Shown: positions 19,207 through 33,212 of the stretch, piece by piece
How positions within the stretch are numbered: the stretch's first letter is position 1
How the letters are laid out: each line of letters starts with the position of its first letter
Origin: Gordonia insulae
GTDB taxonomy: Bacteria; Actinomycetota; Actinomycetes; Mycobacteriales; Mycobacteriaceae
Length of the DNA: 64,000 bases
Reading direction: 5' to 3'
Assembly: GCF_003855095.1 (NCBI RefSeq)
Contig: NZ_CP033972.1
Location: forward strand, 434,001-498,000
Notes under the pieces: generated by a model
Told to the model about the DNA's origin: nothing
Databases searched by the model: none
What the model saw: only the letters and a program-made list of their open reading frames with translations
Position numbers and translations under genes: made by a program

Positions 19207-20498
19207 CCACCGAGACGTCTGACCGCAGCACTGCCGACATCCTCTCCGAGCTCGAATGGCGAGGTCTGGTCGCCCAGTCGACCGACCTCGACGAACTGCG
19301 TGCCGAGCTGACTCGCGGGCCGATCACTCTGTATGCGGGCTTCGACCCGACCGCGTCCAGCCTGCATGCCGGCCATCTCGTCCCACTGCTGACGCTGCGC
19401 CGATTCCAGGAGGCCGGACATCGGCCGATCGTGTTGGCCGGTGGCGCGACGGGTCTCATCGGAGACCCCCGCGACGTTGGCGAACGCACCATGAACACCA
19501 CCGACACCGTCGCCGAGTGGGCCGGCCGCATCGACGCGCAGCTGCGACGGTTCGTGACCATCGACGATTCGTCGAACGGGGCGGTGGTGGTCAACAACAT
19601 GGATTGGACGGCCGAGCTCTCGGCCATCGAATTCCTCCGCGACGTCGGAAAACACTTCTCGGTGAACGTGATGCTGGCGCGCGAGACCGTGCGCCGACGA
19701 CTCGAGGGCGACGGCATCAGCTACACCGAGTTCAGCTACCTGCTGTTGCAGTCGAACGACTTCGTCCAACTCCATCGGCGTCACGGCTGCACACTCCAGA
19801 TCGGTGGTTCCGACCAGTGGGGCAACATCGTCGGCGGTGTCGACCTCGCCCGACGCATCGACGGCGCGACGTTGCATGCGATGACGGTTCCGCTGGTCAC
19901 GTCGTCGGACGGGAAGAAGTTCGGCAAGTCCACCGGTGGGGGCAGCCTCTGGCTCGATCCCGAGCTGACCAGCCCATACGCTTGGTACCAGTACTTCGTG
20001 AACACGGCCGATGCCGATGTCGTGCGCTATCTGAAGTGGTTCACGTTCCTGAACCGAGACGAGATCGCGGAACTCGAGCAGGCCACCGCGGAGACACCGC
20101 ATCTGCGGAAGGCCCAGAAGCGCCTCGCCGCCGAGATGACCACCCTCATCCACGGTGCCGCGCACACCGCGGCGGCCGAACTGGCCAGCCAGGCACTCTT
20201 CGGACGGGCCGAACTCACCGACCTCGACGAGCAGACGCTCGCCGCCGCGCTGGGGGAGACGTCCGTCGCCGACTATGCCGGCACGCGTCCGACCATCGTC
20301 GAGCTCTTGGTCGACACCGCGCTGTCGGACAGCAACAAGGCTGCACGACGTGCCGTCGCCGAGGGTGGTGCGTACGTGAACAACACGAAGATCGTCGACG
20401 CGCAATGGCAGCCGGCGCCCCAGGATCTGCTGCACGGGCGATGGTTGGTCATCCGCCGCGGGAAGAAGAGTTTCGCCGGCGCGACGATATCGCTCTGA
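19203..20498 (+). CDS. tyrS: Tyrosine-tRNA ligase
   Basis: The 431-residue class I synthetase charges tRNA-Tyr. HIGH appears as HAGH within [17 protein letters not shown], and KMSKS as [10 protein letters not shown]-terminal S4 RNA-binding domain follows ([17 protein letters not shown]). GTG 19203 overlaps the Trm112 gene stop (GTGA). The rRNA promoter region begins ten bases after its stop. Confidence 0.97.
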   Translation: MTTETSDRSTADILSELEWRGLVAQSTDLDELRAELTRGPITLYAGFDPTASSLHAGHLVPLLTLRRFQEAGHRPIVLAGGATGLIGDPRDVGERTMNTTDTVAEWAGRIDAQLRRFVTIDDSSNGAVVVNNMDWTAELSAIEFLRDVGKHFSVNVMLARETVRRRLEGDGISYTEFSYLLLQSNDFVQLHRRHGCTLQIGGSDQWGNIVGGVDLARRIDGATLHAMTVPLVTSSDGKKFGKSTGGGSLWLDPELTSPYAWYQYFVNTADADVVRYLKWFTFLNRDEIAELEQATAETPHLRKAQKRLAAEMTTLIHGAAHTAAAELASQALFGRAELTDLDEQTLAAALGETSVADYAGTRPTIVELLVDTALSDSNKAARRAVAEGGAYVNNTKIVDAQWQPAPQDLLHGRWLVIRRGKKSFAGATISL

Positions 20499-20507
20499 CC
20501 AGGCGAT

Positions 20508-20536
20508 TTGACGCGTTGTTCGCACCTGTGTAACTT
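20508..20536 (+). promoter_or_regulatory. rRNA operon promoter P1
   Basis: TTGACG (20508-20513), exactly 17 bases, then TAACTT (20531-20536). This is a near-consensus housekeeping sigma promoter placed just after tyrS and 440 bases before 16S. Confidence 0.75.
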
Positions 20537-20663
20537 AATCGACGCACCGCAGAGAGCAACTCCCCCGGGGCCGACAAGGACTCGGGGAAGTGAAAGTGCC
20601 AAGAGCCAATGGTTCTGGGCGGCTTAGCGAGGCCAGCCCGCGAAACGAAGTCAGAATCGCGAG

Positions 20664-20692
20664 TTGCGGACCGGAAAACGGTCTGGTAGGCT
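20664..20692 (+). promoter_or_regulatory. rRNA operon promoter P2 (candidate)
   Basis: TTGCGG (20664-20669), 17 bases, then TAGGCT (20687-20692). The spacer holds an inverted repeat GACCGGAAAACGGTC. Its form resembles the strong TAGACT-type rRNA promoters of mycobacteria. Confidence 0.6.
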
Positions 20693-20784
20693 GGAAGAGT
20701 TGCGCCGGAGACGGACAACAAATCCAAACAGAACGTAAAGCTTGCAGGTGAGCGCCTCTTTACGGGGTAGTGCCGGTGGGTGTG

Positions 20785-20876
20785 TGTTCTTTGAGAACTC
20801 GATAGTGTATTGGTGGATTGTTTGATGCCATTTATTTTGAATGGCATTGGATTTTTGGCGCCACAATTTTGTGGCG
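20785..20876 (+). promoter_or_regulatory. rRNA leader: boxA-like antitermination site and two hairpins
   Basis: TGTTCTTTG at 20785-20793 is a boxA-like site within the conserved TTTGAGAACTC leader motif. Two perfect hairpins follow in AT-rich DNA: ATGCCATT/AATGGCAT (20825-20846) and CGCCACAA/TTGTGGCG (20859-20876). The second is followed within five bases by a TTTTTT run and looks like an intrinsic terminator, which boxA-dependent antitermination would need to override. The remaining leader up to 20978 shows no gene. Confidence 0.5.
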
Positions 20877-20978
20877 TTGAGTTTTTTGCCAGTTTTTAAG
20901 GATTGTTTTAGTCAGGTTTTGCTTTCCTGATTGTGTTGAAACTCTGCCGGCTCTCGAGTCGGCGGCTTTCAGTAAGTT

Positions 20979-26035
<5,057 letters not shown>

Positions 26036-26134
26036 ACACTTATCACCGATAAGACTGTGACGCATCCACTATGCACCTCTGAAACAACACACAATCAGGC
26101 AAAACAAACCCGAAGTGTGTGTGGGTTTCATAAA

Positions 26135-26252
26135 GTTACGGCGGCCATAGCGGAGGGGAAACGCCCGGTCCCATTCCGAACCCGGAAGCTAAGCCCTCCA
26201 GCGCCAATGGTACTGCACCCTAATCAGTGTGGGAGAGTAGGACACCGCCGAA
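26135..26252 (+). rRNA. rrf: 5S ribosomal RNA
   Basis: About 118 bases from GTTACGGCGGCCATAGCGG to GGACACCGCCGAAC, the two ends forming the terminal stem. The loop sequence CCATTCCGAACCCGGAAGC is canonical. It lies about 100 bases after 23S. Confidence 0.95.
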
Positions 26253-26263
26253 CACAATTTGAG

Positions 26264-26302
26264 CTGTGGCCCCCGAGTATTACTCGGGGGCCACAGCCTT
26301 TT
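26264..26302 (+). terminator. rRNA operon intrinsic terminator
   Basis: A near-perfect 16-base stem, CTGTGGCCCCCGAGTA paired with TACTCGGGGGCCACAG around one T, is followed by CCTTTT. It sits 12 bases after 5S and just before the end of the convergent hydrolase gene. Confidence 0.9.
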
Positions 26303-26308
26303 GTGCGT

Positions 26309-27166
26309 TCAGGGCTCGTGCGTTTGTCGCGAGTTCGTCGCGCGCGAGATCAGCCATCGCAGAATCTCCGCGGTGAGTGCGGCCGGTGCGTCGAAATGGA
26401 TCAGGTGACCTGCGCCGGCGATCTCGCTCACGGTTGCGCCGGGGATGAGATCGTGGAGCCGATGGGCACGGTCGACGGGTATCCAGGTGTCCTCGCGTCC
26501 CCAGACGATGTGCGTCGGAATGCCCAACGTCGGATACGCCGGTTCGATCGCGTCGGTGAACATCTGGTCGGCTTCCGCGATCTGCCGGTAGAAGGCTGCT
26601 TGTCCCGCGTCGTCGAGCCACGGTGACATCAGCATGTCGAGATCGTCTGGGCGGAGTTGTCGGTAGGCGGCACCTCGGATGTACGCCTCGAGGACACCGC
26701 GATGGATGGCTGCCGGCAGTGCGGCGAACACATCGGGGTTGTCGTGGACCAGCGTGAAGAACGGTGAGCCCCAGGGTCGAAGGGCGACGACGTCCACGAG
26801 GCAGAGCGATCGGTAGTGCGCCCCGTGGAGAAGTGCCGTGCGTAGGGCCACGGCTCCGCCGATGTCATGGGCGACGACATGAGGCCTGTCCAGTTCCCAT
26901 AGGTCGAGGAGATGGGCGAACAGACGTGCCTGCACGCCGAGATCGACCGGGTGTTCGGGTTCTTTCGACGACCCGCCGTACCCCGGCATGTCCCACAGAT
27001 GGACGCTGAAGCCACGGGCGCAGGCGTCGGCCGTTTCTCGCCAGAGGGCGGACGACCACGGTGTCCCGTGCAGGAACACCACCGGTTCTCCGGAGCCGAA
27101 TCGGTCCCAGACAACGGTTCGACCCTCCCACTGTGCGGAGCGCGTCAGCGTCGTGTTGTCGTTCAC
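26309..27166 (-). CDS. Alpha/beta hydrolase with Asp nucleophile
   Basis: The 285-residue alpha/beta-fold hydrolase has the oxyanion motif FLHGTPWSS. Its nucleophile elbow is VVAHDIGGAVAL, so the nucleophile is Asp101 instead of Ser. The His is likely in GAGHLIHFD. An Asp nucleophile is the mark of haloalkane/haloacetate dehalogenases and epoxide hydrolases. Start is GTG 27166, 18 bases after the permease stop, so it is probably the third gene of a leftward operon with the stress protein and permease. Substrate unknown. Confidence 0.8.
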   Translation of the reverse strand: MNDNTTLTRSAQWEGRTVVWDRFGSGEPVVFLHGTPWSSALWRETADACARGFSVHLWDMPGYGGSSKEPEHPVDLGVQARLFAHLLDLWELDRPHVVAHDIGGAVALRTALLHGAHYRSLCLVDVVALRPWGSPFFTLVHDNPDVFAALPAAIHRGVLEAYIRGAAYRQLRPDDLDMLMSPWLDDAGQAAFYRQIAEADQMFTDAIEPAYPTLGIPTHIVWGREDTWIPVDRAHRLHDLIPGATVSEIAGAGHLIHFDAPAALTAEILRWLISRATNSRQTHEP

Positions 27167-27184
27167 CTGCTCAGTGTCGCAACA

Positions 27185-28744
27185 TCAGCGATCGATCAGC
27201 GAGTTCTCGTCCACCAGCGCCGGGGTGTCTCGTCGGAGTGTGCGGCCGGCAAAGAAGTCGGGTGCGATCGCCCGCATCACGAACATCAGAACGAGGCCCA
27301 CGGCGAGCAGTCCGAAGCCCATGTAGAAGACCAGTCCGATGCCGAAGATCGAAGCGCCGCTGCCGTTGTCGGGATTCATGCTCTCCCGGACCGAGATCAC
27401 GAAGACCGCGGTGAGCATGATGCCGCCGAGGAGCGGGAAGAGGAACTTGAACACAGCGTTGCGGACGCTGGTGAAGAGCTCGCGACGGAAGAACCAGACG
27501 CAGGCGAACGCGGTGATCCCGTAGTACCAGCAGATCATGATGCCCAGTGCGGCGATCGTGTCGAGCAGCGTGTGCTCGGAGAGCAGGCTGACGACGGTGT
27601 AGAAGACTCCCGTGATGACGCCGGCCACGACCGTGCTGTATGTCGGGACCAGGAAGCGGGGATGCACGGCGGCGAGCTTCTTGGGGAAGGCTCCGTAGGC
27701 GCCCATCGCGAGCATCGTCCGCGCCGCAGGCAGGAACGTGGTCTGCAGACTTGCCGCAGACGACGCGAGAATCGCCAGGAACAGCAGCGGTCCGGCCCAG
27801 CTGCCGAGTACCGGATAGGCGAGTGCGCCGAAGACGTTCTCGGAGATCTCCTCGTTGCCCAACCCGATGCCGGTGGTACCCACACCGGCGTACATCATCA
27901 CCGCGACGGCGACCAGCAGATAGGTGAGGAGGATCGAGATCACGCAGAGCAGTCCGGCCCGGCCGGGGACCTTCTTGGGGTCCTTGGATTCCTCGCCGAG
28001 TGTGAGACAGGTGTCCCAACCCCAGAACGCGAAGATCGAACCGGTCACGCCGATGACGAAGGCGCCGAGCGCGAGGCCGGTGAACGGGTTGAACCAGTCG
28101 AAGCTGAAGCTGAGTCCGGCCGGCGCGTCACCGTTGACCGATTCCACGATCGCCGCGATCGCGAACGCGACGAGCACGATCATCTGGAACCCGACGAGGA
28201 TGTACTGCACACGCTCGCTCGTCGTGATGCCGCGCCCGGAGATGTAGGTCGCCAGCGCGATGAAGAGGAGGGTCGTGATGATGTTGATCGCCTTGTTGTC
28301 GGCGAGGTCGGCGATGTCCGGGCTGTTGAACACGCGGGCGATGAACAGATAGAAGAATTCGACGGCGATCGCCGCGAGGTTGGACAGCACGATGATGGTG
28401 GCCAACACCATGCCCCAGCCGCACATCCATCCGACGTACGGGCCGAACGCCTTGGTGGACCACGTGAACGACGCCCCGCAGTCGGGTGCGCGGGAGTTGA
28501 GCTCGCGATAGGCGTACGCGGTCAGGAACATCGGGACGAATCCGGCGATGAAGATCGCGGGCATCTTGAGCCCGACCGCCGCGACGATCAGCCCGATGCT
28601 GGCGGTGAGTGTGTAACCCGGTGCCACACACGAGATGCCGAGCACGGCACCGGCGAACGTGCCCACCTTTCCGGTGGCGAGGCCCTTGTCGACCAGATCG
28701 GAGGACTGCGGTGGTGCCGCCGGGCCATCCGCGGGCCCGGTCAT
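27185..28744 (-). CDS. APC-family amino acid/polyamine permease
   Basis: This 519-residue membrane protein has about 12 helices. The start region GKVGTFAGAVLGISCVAPGY and ELNSRAPDCGASFTWSTKAFG match the APC superfamily, in which a substrate-proton or exchange mechanism imports amino acids or amines. The start codon overlaps the stop of the universal stress protein gene by four bases, so the two are coupled. The substrate cannot be read from sequence. Confidence 0.86.
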   Translation of the reverse strand: MTGPADGPAAPPQSSDLVDKGLATGKVGTFAGAVLGISCVAPGYTLTASIGLIVAAVGLKMPAIFIAGFVPMFLTAYAYRELNSRAPDCGASFTWSTKAFGPYVGWMCGWGMVLATIIVLSNLAAIAVEFFYLFIARVFNSPDIADLADNKAINIITTLLFIALATYISGRGITTSERVQYILVGFQMIVLVAFAIAAIVESVNGDAPAGLSFSFDWFNPFTGLALGAFVIGVTGSIFAFWGWDTCLTLGEESKDPKKVPGRAGLLCVISILLTYLLVAVAVMMYAGVGTTGIGLGNEEISENVFGALAYPVLGSWAGPLLFLAILASSAASLQTTFLPAARTMLAMGAYGAFPKKLAAVHPRFLVPTYSTVVAGVITGVFYTVVSLLSEHTLLDTIAALGIMICWYYGITAFACVWFFRRELFTSVRNAVFKFLFPLLGGIMLTAVFVISVRESMNPDNGSGASIFGIGLVFYMGFGLLAVGLVLMFVMRAIAPDFFAGRTLRRDTPALVDENSLIDR

Positions 28745-29613
28745 GGCTGGGCCTCTCTCGGGACGACGATCATCGGCACCGCCAGCACCCGGAGCATCTT
28801 GGCTGCCGTGGACCCGAGGAACAGCTTGCGTGGCGCGGCGAGTCGGCTCGACCCCACCATGATGAGATCGCCGTCGTGCCAGTCGACGGTGCCGACCGCG
28901 TCCTCCACGCTGCGTCCCTCGACGATGGCGGACGTGATCGAGGTGCCCTCGGGTAGTCGGGTGCGCGCGGAGTCGAGGGCGCGCTGCGCCAGATCGACGG
29001 CGTGCCCGATCGCGGTGGTCTCGTCGTCCGGCGTGCGTCGGGGTGGCATGTCGTCACGTGACACCAGTGACACCAGCCGTAGCGGCAGGTCGCCGCGGGC
29101 ACTGAGTTCCACTGCGGTGTCGAGCAGGATCTCGGCGCCCGGCCGTCGCCCGATCGCGGCCGTGATCTCCCGGACCCGAGGCGCCCCGGTGTGGCTGAAC
29201 CCCCGCGGGGCGAGGGCGACGGGGACCGGCGACGAATGCAGCAGGTCGTTGACCACCGAACCGAGCGAATGCCGGCCGATGAGCCCGCCACCGGATCCGC
29301 CGACCACCAGGATCGTCGACCCGAGGCGGTCGATCTCCTTGAGGATGCCGTCGGCCGAGTTCTCGTCCAGGGCCACGTGCGTGGCGACCGTGACGTCGTC
29401 GGGGACGAGGGCGGCCGCATCGGCGAGCCACTCGGTGGCCGCCTCGTCGAGGACCTCGGCGTAGCTGCCGGTACTCGCGAATGCCTCCGGCCGGTCCGGC
29501 GGGATCACCAGCGAGATGTCGAGGGACGCGTTGAGCGTGCGGGCGAGGCAGACGCCGAGCGCGACGGCGTCCTCGCCTCCCGGGGTGGCCAGATACGCGA
29601 CGAGCAACTTCAT
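28741..29613 (-). CDS. Tandem-domain universal stress protein
   Basis: The 290-residue protein has two UspA domains. Each carries an ATP-binding loop of the G-x2-G-x9-G(S/T) type: GGSGGGLIGRHSLGS (about residues 115-130) and GSSRLAAPRKLFLGS near the C-terminus. I chose ATG 29613 (MKLLVAYLATPGGEDAV); the upstream open frame does not resemble the family. It is the first gene of a leftward operon with the permease. Pairing of USP domains with APC transporters is known and suggests ATP-dependent control of uptake; that is inference here. Confidence 0.85.
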   Translation of the reverse strand: MKLLVAYLATPGGEDAVALGVCLARTLNASLDISLVIPPDRPEAFASTGSYAEVLDEAATEWLADAAALVPDDVTVATHVALDENSADGILKEIDRLGSTILVVGGSGGGLIGRHSLGSVVNDLLHSSPVPVALAPRGFSHTGAPRVREITAAIGRRPGAEILLDTAVELSARGDLPLRLVSLVSRDDMPPRRTPDDETTAIGHAVDLAQRALDSARTRLPEGTSITSAIVEGRSVEDAVGTVDWHDGDLIMVGSSRLAAPRKLFLGSTAAKMLRVLAVPMIVVPREAQP

Positions 29614-29805
29614 CGTGCACTCCGATCGTGAGCTCGGGGACCATGCAGGTGACCTCACTCTGCGCCGGTCCCGGGACGGGCGCATCTGCCAACATGTCAC
29701 GTGATCGGTGCCGGATGTGGACATGCTGGCGCGACGGTGAACGCATCGGATCCGCCTGCTCGATCTGCGGACGCGACCTGCGTACGCGATCTGCGGACGC
29801 CGAAG

Positions 29806-29837
29806 AGCCGGCGCGCCCGACCTGCTGCGCGCCGGCT
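29806..29837 (-). terminator. Hairpin downstream of the monooxygenase gene
   Basis: An 11-base stem AGCCGGCGCGC / GCGCGCCGGCT with a 10-base loop lies 17 bases past the monooxygenase stop. No T-run follows, as is common for actinobacterial terminators. The rest of the 29614-29853 gap has direct CTGCGGACGC repeats and no gene. Confidence 0.5.
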
Positions 29838-29853
29838 TCCGCCCGAGGTCTGG

Positions 29854-31701
29854 TCAGCTCAGGTGATGCACGTCCTGCAGTCCGTAGACCGGAGTCGGCA
29901 GGCCCTCGAAGCGGGCCTTCAACTGCAGCGCGAGGTACAGCGAGTAATGCCGCGACTGATGCAGGTTGCCGCCGTGGAACCACAGCCCCGGCTGCTGGGT
30001 CGGTTTCCACATGTTGCGCTGTTCGCCCTCCCACGGGCCGGGATCCTTGGTGGTGTCGGAACCGAGGCCCCAGACCTTGCCGACGCGGTCGGCGACGTCC
30101 TGCCCCATCAAGTCCGCCGCCCAGCCGTTCATCGAGCCGTATCCGGTGGCGTAGACGACGACGTCGGCCTCGAGTTCGGTGCCGTCGGCGAGGACCACCG
30201 AGTTCTCGGTGAGGCGGTCGACGTCACCGTGGGCGAGTTTGATGGTGCCGTCGGCGACGAGTTCACAGGCGCCGACGTCGATGTAGTAGCCGGAGCCGCG
30301 GCGCAGGTACTTCATGAACAGGCCGGAGTCGTCGTCACCGAAGTCCAGGTCGAAACCGGCGGCCTCGAGCCTGTCGTAGAAGTCCTTGTCGCGCTCGCGG
30401 ATCTGGTCGTAGAGCGGGATCTGGAACTCGTGCATGATCCGGTAGGGCAGCGAGGCGAAGGTGAGATCGGCCTTCTTGGTCGTCATCCCCGACTCGACGG
30501 CCTGCTCGCTGTACAGCGCGCCCAGCCCGATCTCCATGAGCGAGTCGGATCTCACGATGTGGGTCGACGACCGCTGCACCATCGTGGTATCGATGCCGTT
30601 CTCCACCAGCGCTTTACAGATGTCGTGTGCCGAGTTGTTGGCACCGATCACCACCACCTTCTTGCCGGCGTAGCCATCCGGGCCGGGATGTCGGCTCGAG
30701 TGATGCTGTTCGCCGGCGAACACGTCCTGTCCGGGGAAGGTCGGCACGTTCGCCTTGCCCGACATGCCGGTTGCCAGCACGAGCTGGGTGGGGTGCAACG
30801 TCATCCGCTCGCCGTCGCGGTCGATCTCGACGGTCCACTGCTCCGTGCGCTCGTCGTAGTCCGCCGACAGGCAGGTCGTCTTGCTCCAGTAGGGCACCTC
30901 CATGACCTTGGTGTAGAACTCCAGCCAGTCACCGATCTTGTCCTTCGGTGCGAACACCGGCCAGTTCGGCGGGAACGGCAGATAGGGCAGGTGGTCGTAC
31001 CAGACGGGATCGTGCAGGCACAGCGACTTGTAGCGCTTGCGCCACTGGTCGCCGGGCCGGTCGTGGCGGTCGACGACGATCGACGGCACGCCGAGTTGAC
31101 GCAGCCGTGCCCCGAGGGCGATCCCGCCCTGGCCGCCGCCGATGACCAGTACATACGGCTCGACCGTTCGCCCCAGAGCGGCTTCCTCGTCCTCGCGCTT
31201 CTCGGCCCAGGAACGTCGGTCGGGGTCGGATCCGTGCACCGCACCGAGAACCCGCGAGGCCCCGTTGGGCTCCTCGTGGCCCTTGAGTTCCTGCAATGTG
31301 GTGAGCAGCGTCCACCCGACGTCCTCGCCGGTCGACTCATCCGGCCGCAGGCGCAGGTGGCCGACGCCTCGTCCGGTGGCGGTCTCGAACTCGATGAACG
31401 CCGAGACGACCTCGCCGTCCGCGGTCGCCGGCTCGCTGGTGGCGAAGCCGTGCGGATCGGTGTCGTCGAGCCGGGCGTCGAGCATGTCGGCGATCTGCTC
31501 ACGGCCCTCGACGGTCTTGAGGTTCCAGGTGAACGACACGAGGTCGCGCCAGAAACTGTCCGTGGCGAACAGCCCGGTCACCCGCGTGATGTCGCGGGCC
31601 GACAGCGCAGCCTCGAAATCGGCGAGCCAGGCCTCGGCCCGCAGCTGGGGGTCGGCCCGGCGGGCGTGCTCCGACGACGTGGGCTCCAGGGTCTGCGTCA
31701 T
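29854..31701 (-). CDS. Flavin-containing monooxygenase with N-terminal NTF2-like domain
   Basis: The 615-residue protein starts with an NTF2/SnoaL-like region (about residues 25-135). An FAD Rossmann motif (VIGGGQGGIALG, about 186-197), an ATGMSG linker motif and an NADPH Rossmann motif (VVVIGANNSAHD, about 349-360) follow. This is the FMO class of NADPH-dependent oxygenases. ATG 31701 is preceded by AGAGGAGAGGAA. It diverges from a GAF-domain regulator across an intergenic region with phased repeats, so regulated induction by a substrate is likely. The substrate is unknown. Confidence 0.86.
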   Translation of the reverse strand: MTQTLEPTSSEHARRADPQLRAEAWLADFEAALSARDITRVTGLFATDSFWRDLVSFTWNLKTVEGREQIADMLDARLDDTDPHGFATSEPATADGEVVSAFIEFETATGRGVGHLRLRPDESTGEDVGWTLLTTLQELKGHEEPNGASRVLGAVHGSDPDRRSWAEKREDEEAALGRTVEPYVLVIGGGQGGIALGARLRQLGVPSIVVDRHDRPGDQWRKRYKSLCLHDPVWYDHLPYLPFPPNWPVFAPKDKIGDWLEFYTKVMEVPYWSKTTCLSADYDERTEQWTVEIDRDGERMTLHPTQLVLATGMSGKANVPTFPGQDVFAGEQHHSSRHPGPDGYAGKKVVVIGANNSAHDICKALVENGIDTTMVQRSSTHIVRSDSLMEIGLGALYSEQAVESGMTTKKADLTFASLPYRIMHEFQIPLYDQIRERDKDFYDRLEAAGFDLDFGDDDSGLFMKYLRRGSGYYIDVGACELVADGTIKLAHGDVDRLTENSVVLADGTELEADVVVYATGYGSMNGWAADLMGQDVADRVGKVWGLGSDTTKDPGPWEGEQRNMWKPTQQPGLWFHGGNLHQSRHYSLYLALQLKARFEGLPTPVYGLQDVHHLS

Positions 31702-31775
31702 GTTTTCCTCTCCTCTGCGGACTCGATCGTCCTGATGTGATCCACAGCACACCGCGTGGGACGGGTGGGAGGCAA

Positions 31776-31830
31776 GGGTTGCATCGGGTTGCGAGCCGTC
31801 GGGGTCGCGGTGCAACCCCCTGCAACCGGG
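31776..31830. promoter_or_regulatory. Phased inverted half-sites between monooxygenase and GAF regulator
   Basis: GGGTTGCA (31776) and GGGTTGCG (31786) are spaced 10 bases apart. Their inverse TGCAACC occurs at 31811 and 31821, again 10 bases apart. Four half-sites on one helix face form a symmetric array 75 bases before the monooxygenase start, ideal for a dimer or tetramer of the divergent regulator. Confidence 0.6.
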
Positions 31831-31876
31831 CGGTCGGCTTTGCGATCCGGGTGTGATCGAGCGCACAATCGGGGTT

Positions 31877-33145
31877 GTGTCAGCGCCCGGAGATACCGAA
31901 CTCGGTCCTGAGCCTGCCGTGTCGGCAGGCGATGACCCGCGCCACTATGCGCAACTCCTGTCGGCTGTCTACGACGCCGCGATGGCCGGCGAGAAGATGC
32001 CCGCCCGTCCACGATCGCTGATCAGCGAGTCCTGGGACCGGGTGCTGCACGCGGGAGTGGACCCGGAGGCCGACGTCGCCGATGCCGGGCTCGACGTGGG
32101 TGACATCGAGGCGCGCCGGCACGGTTCCGGGCTGCTGGCCGTGCTCGACGACCTCACCCGTGGTCTGGACTCGGTGATCGCCGACGGCGACAACATTCTC
32201 GTCGTCGCGGATGCCGGTGGCCGCGTGCTCTGGCGCAGCGGTGCACCCCGGGTCCTGCAGCGCGCCGACCGGCTGGGATTCGTCGAGGGCGCGGACTGGG
32301 CGGAGAACTCGGTCGGCACCAATGCCATCGGGACCGCACTGATGTCCGGCCGGGCCGTGCAGGTGTTCTCCGCCGAACACTTCGTCCGCAGTCATCATTC
32401 GTGGACCTGCGCGGGCGCCCCGATCCGCGACCCGCGGACGGGCACCTTGCTCGGCGCCGTCGATGTCAGCGGTCCGGCCGCGACCATCCACCCGACCACC
32501 GTCGCGCTCGTCGACGTCGTCGCCAAGCTCGCCGAGTCGCAGCTGCGCGATCACCACCGCCGGACGCTCGATCGCCTACGATCGGTCGCCGCGCCCATGT
32601 TGGCGCGACTGCGCGGACCGGCGCTGGCCGTCGACGACGACGGCTGGGTCGCCGCACTCGACGAGGTCACCCCGCTGACCCGTCTGTCGCTGCCACGACA
32701 GGTCTCGCCCGGACGGGTCTGGCTGCACAGCCTGGGCGAGTGTGACCTCGAGCCGCTGCCCGGTGGGTGGCTGGTGCGCGTCGCGACCGAGCAGAGGGAG
32801 TCGTCGGGGACGGCGATCGACCTCGACCTGAGCGACCCCCGACGACCCGTGGTGGCCGTCTCCGGGATCGCGGGGAGCTGGACGATGCGGCCGTCGCCGC
32901 GCCACGCCGAGATCCTCGCGCTGCTGGCCCGACACCCCGACGGACAGAGCGCCGCGGCGCTGTCCCGTCACCTGTTCGGGGTGGACGATCGGACCATCAC
33001 CGTCCGGGCCGAGATCTCCCGGCTGCGCAAACACCTCGGCGGACTGATCGCCGCGAACCCCTATCGATTCGCCGACGGTGTCATCGTCGCGGTGCGGGAG
33101 GAGGGCCGGGTCGCCGACCCGACCCGTGACGCGTCGGCGTTGTAG
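31877..33145 (+). CDS. GAF-domain transcriptional regulator (AcoR-like N-terminus, winged-helix C-terminus)
   Basis: The 422-residue protein has a GAF sensory domain (about 60-210) with the AcoR-family hallmarks ENSVGTNAIGTAL and HSWTCAGAPIRDP. It lacks the AAA+ and Fis domains of true AcoR proteins. The C-terminal PSPRHAEILALLARHPDGQS...LRKHLGG is a winged helix-turn-helix. I prefer GTG 31877: a -10-like CACAAT (31864-31869) lies 7 bases upstream. GTG 31853 would give 8 more residues. It likely controls the divergent monooxygenase and perhaps itself. Confidence 0.8.
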   Translation: MSAPGDTELGPEPAVSAGDDPRHYAQLLSAVYDAAMAGEKMPARPRSLISESWDRVLHAGVDPEADVADAGLDVGDIEARRHGSGLLAVLDDLTRGLDSVIADGDNILVVADAGGRVLWRSGAPRVLQRADRLGFVEGADWAENSVGTNAIGTALMSGRAVQVFSAEHFVRSHHSWTCAGAPIRDPRTGTLLGAVDVSGPAATIHPTTVALVDVVAKLAESQLRDHHRRTLDRLRSVAAPMLARLRGPALAVDDDGWVAALDEVTPLTRLSLPRQVSPGRVWLHSLGECDLEPLPGGWLVRVATEQRESSGTAIDLDLSDPRRPVVAVSGIAGSWTMRPSPRHAEILALLARHPDGQSAAALSRHLFGVDDRTITVRAEISRLRKHLGGLIAANPYRFADGVIVAVREEGRVADPTRDASAL

Positions 33146-33200
33146 AACCCGGTCGGCCGTCGGTCCCGTCTGTCGGGCGCCCGACCGCGGTCCGATCGCC

Positions 33201-33206
33201 TACATT
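33201..33206 (+). promoter_or_regulatory. -10 box for leaderless glsA
   Basis: TACATT ends six bases before the GTG at 33213, so transcription would begin at or next to the start codon. No ribosome binding site is seen. Confidence 0.55.
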
Positions 33207-33212
33207 CGCTGT

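Noticed and set aside
26912..29464. 850-residue open frame on the forward strand
   Set aside because: It runs antisense through three well-supported genes and encodes a Glu/Arg/Asp-rich, low-complexity product with no family features. This is a GC-rich codon shadow.
29701..31740. 679-residue forward open frame
   Set aside because: It is antisense to the flavin monooxygenase, whose FAD and NADPH motifs are intact. The product has shadow-type composition.
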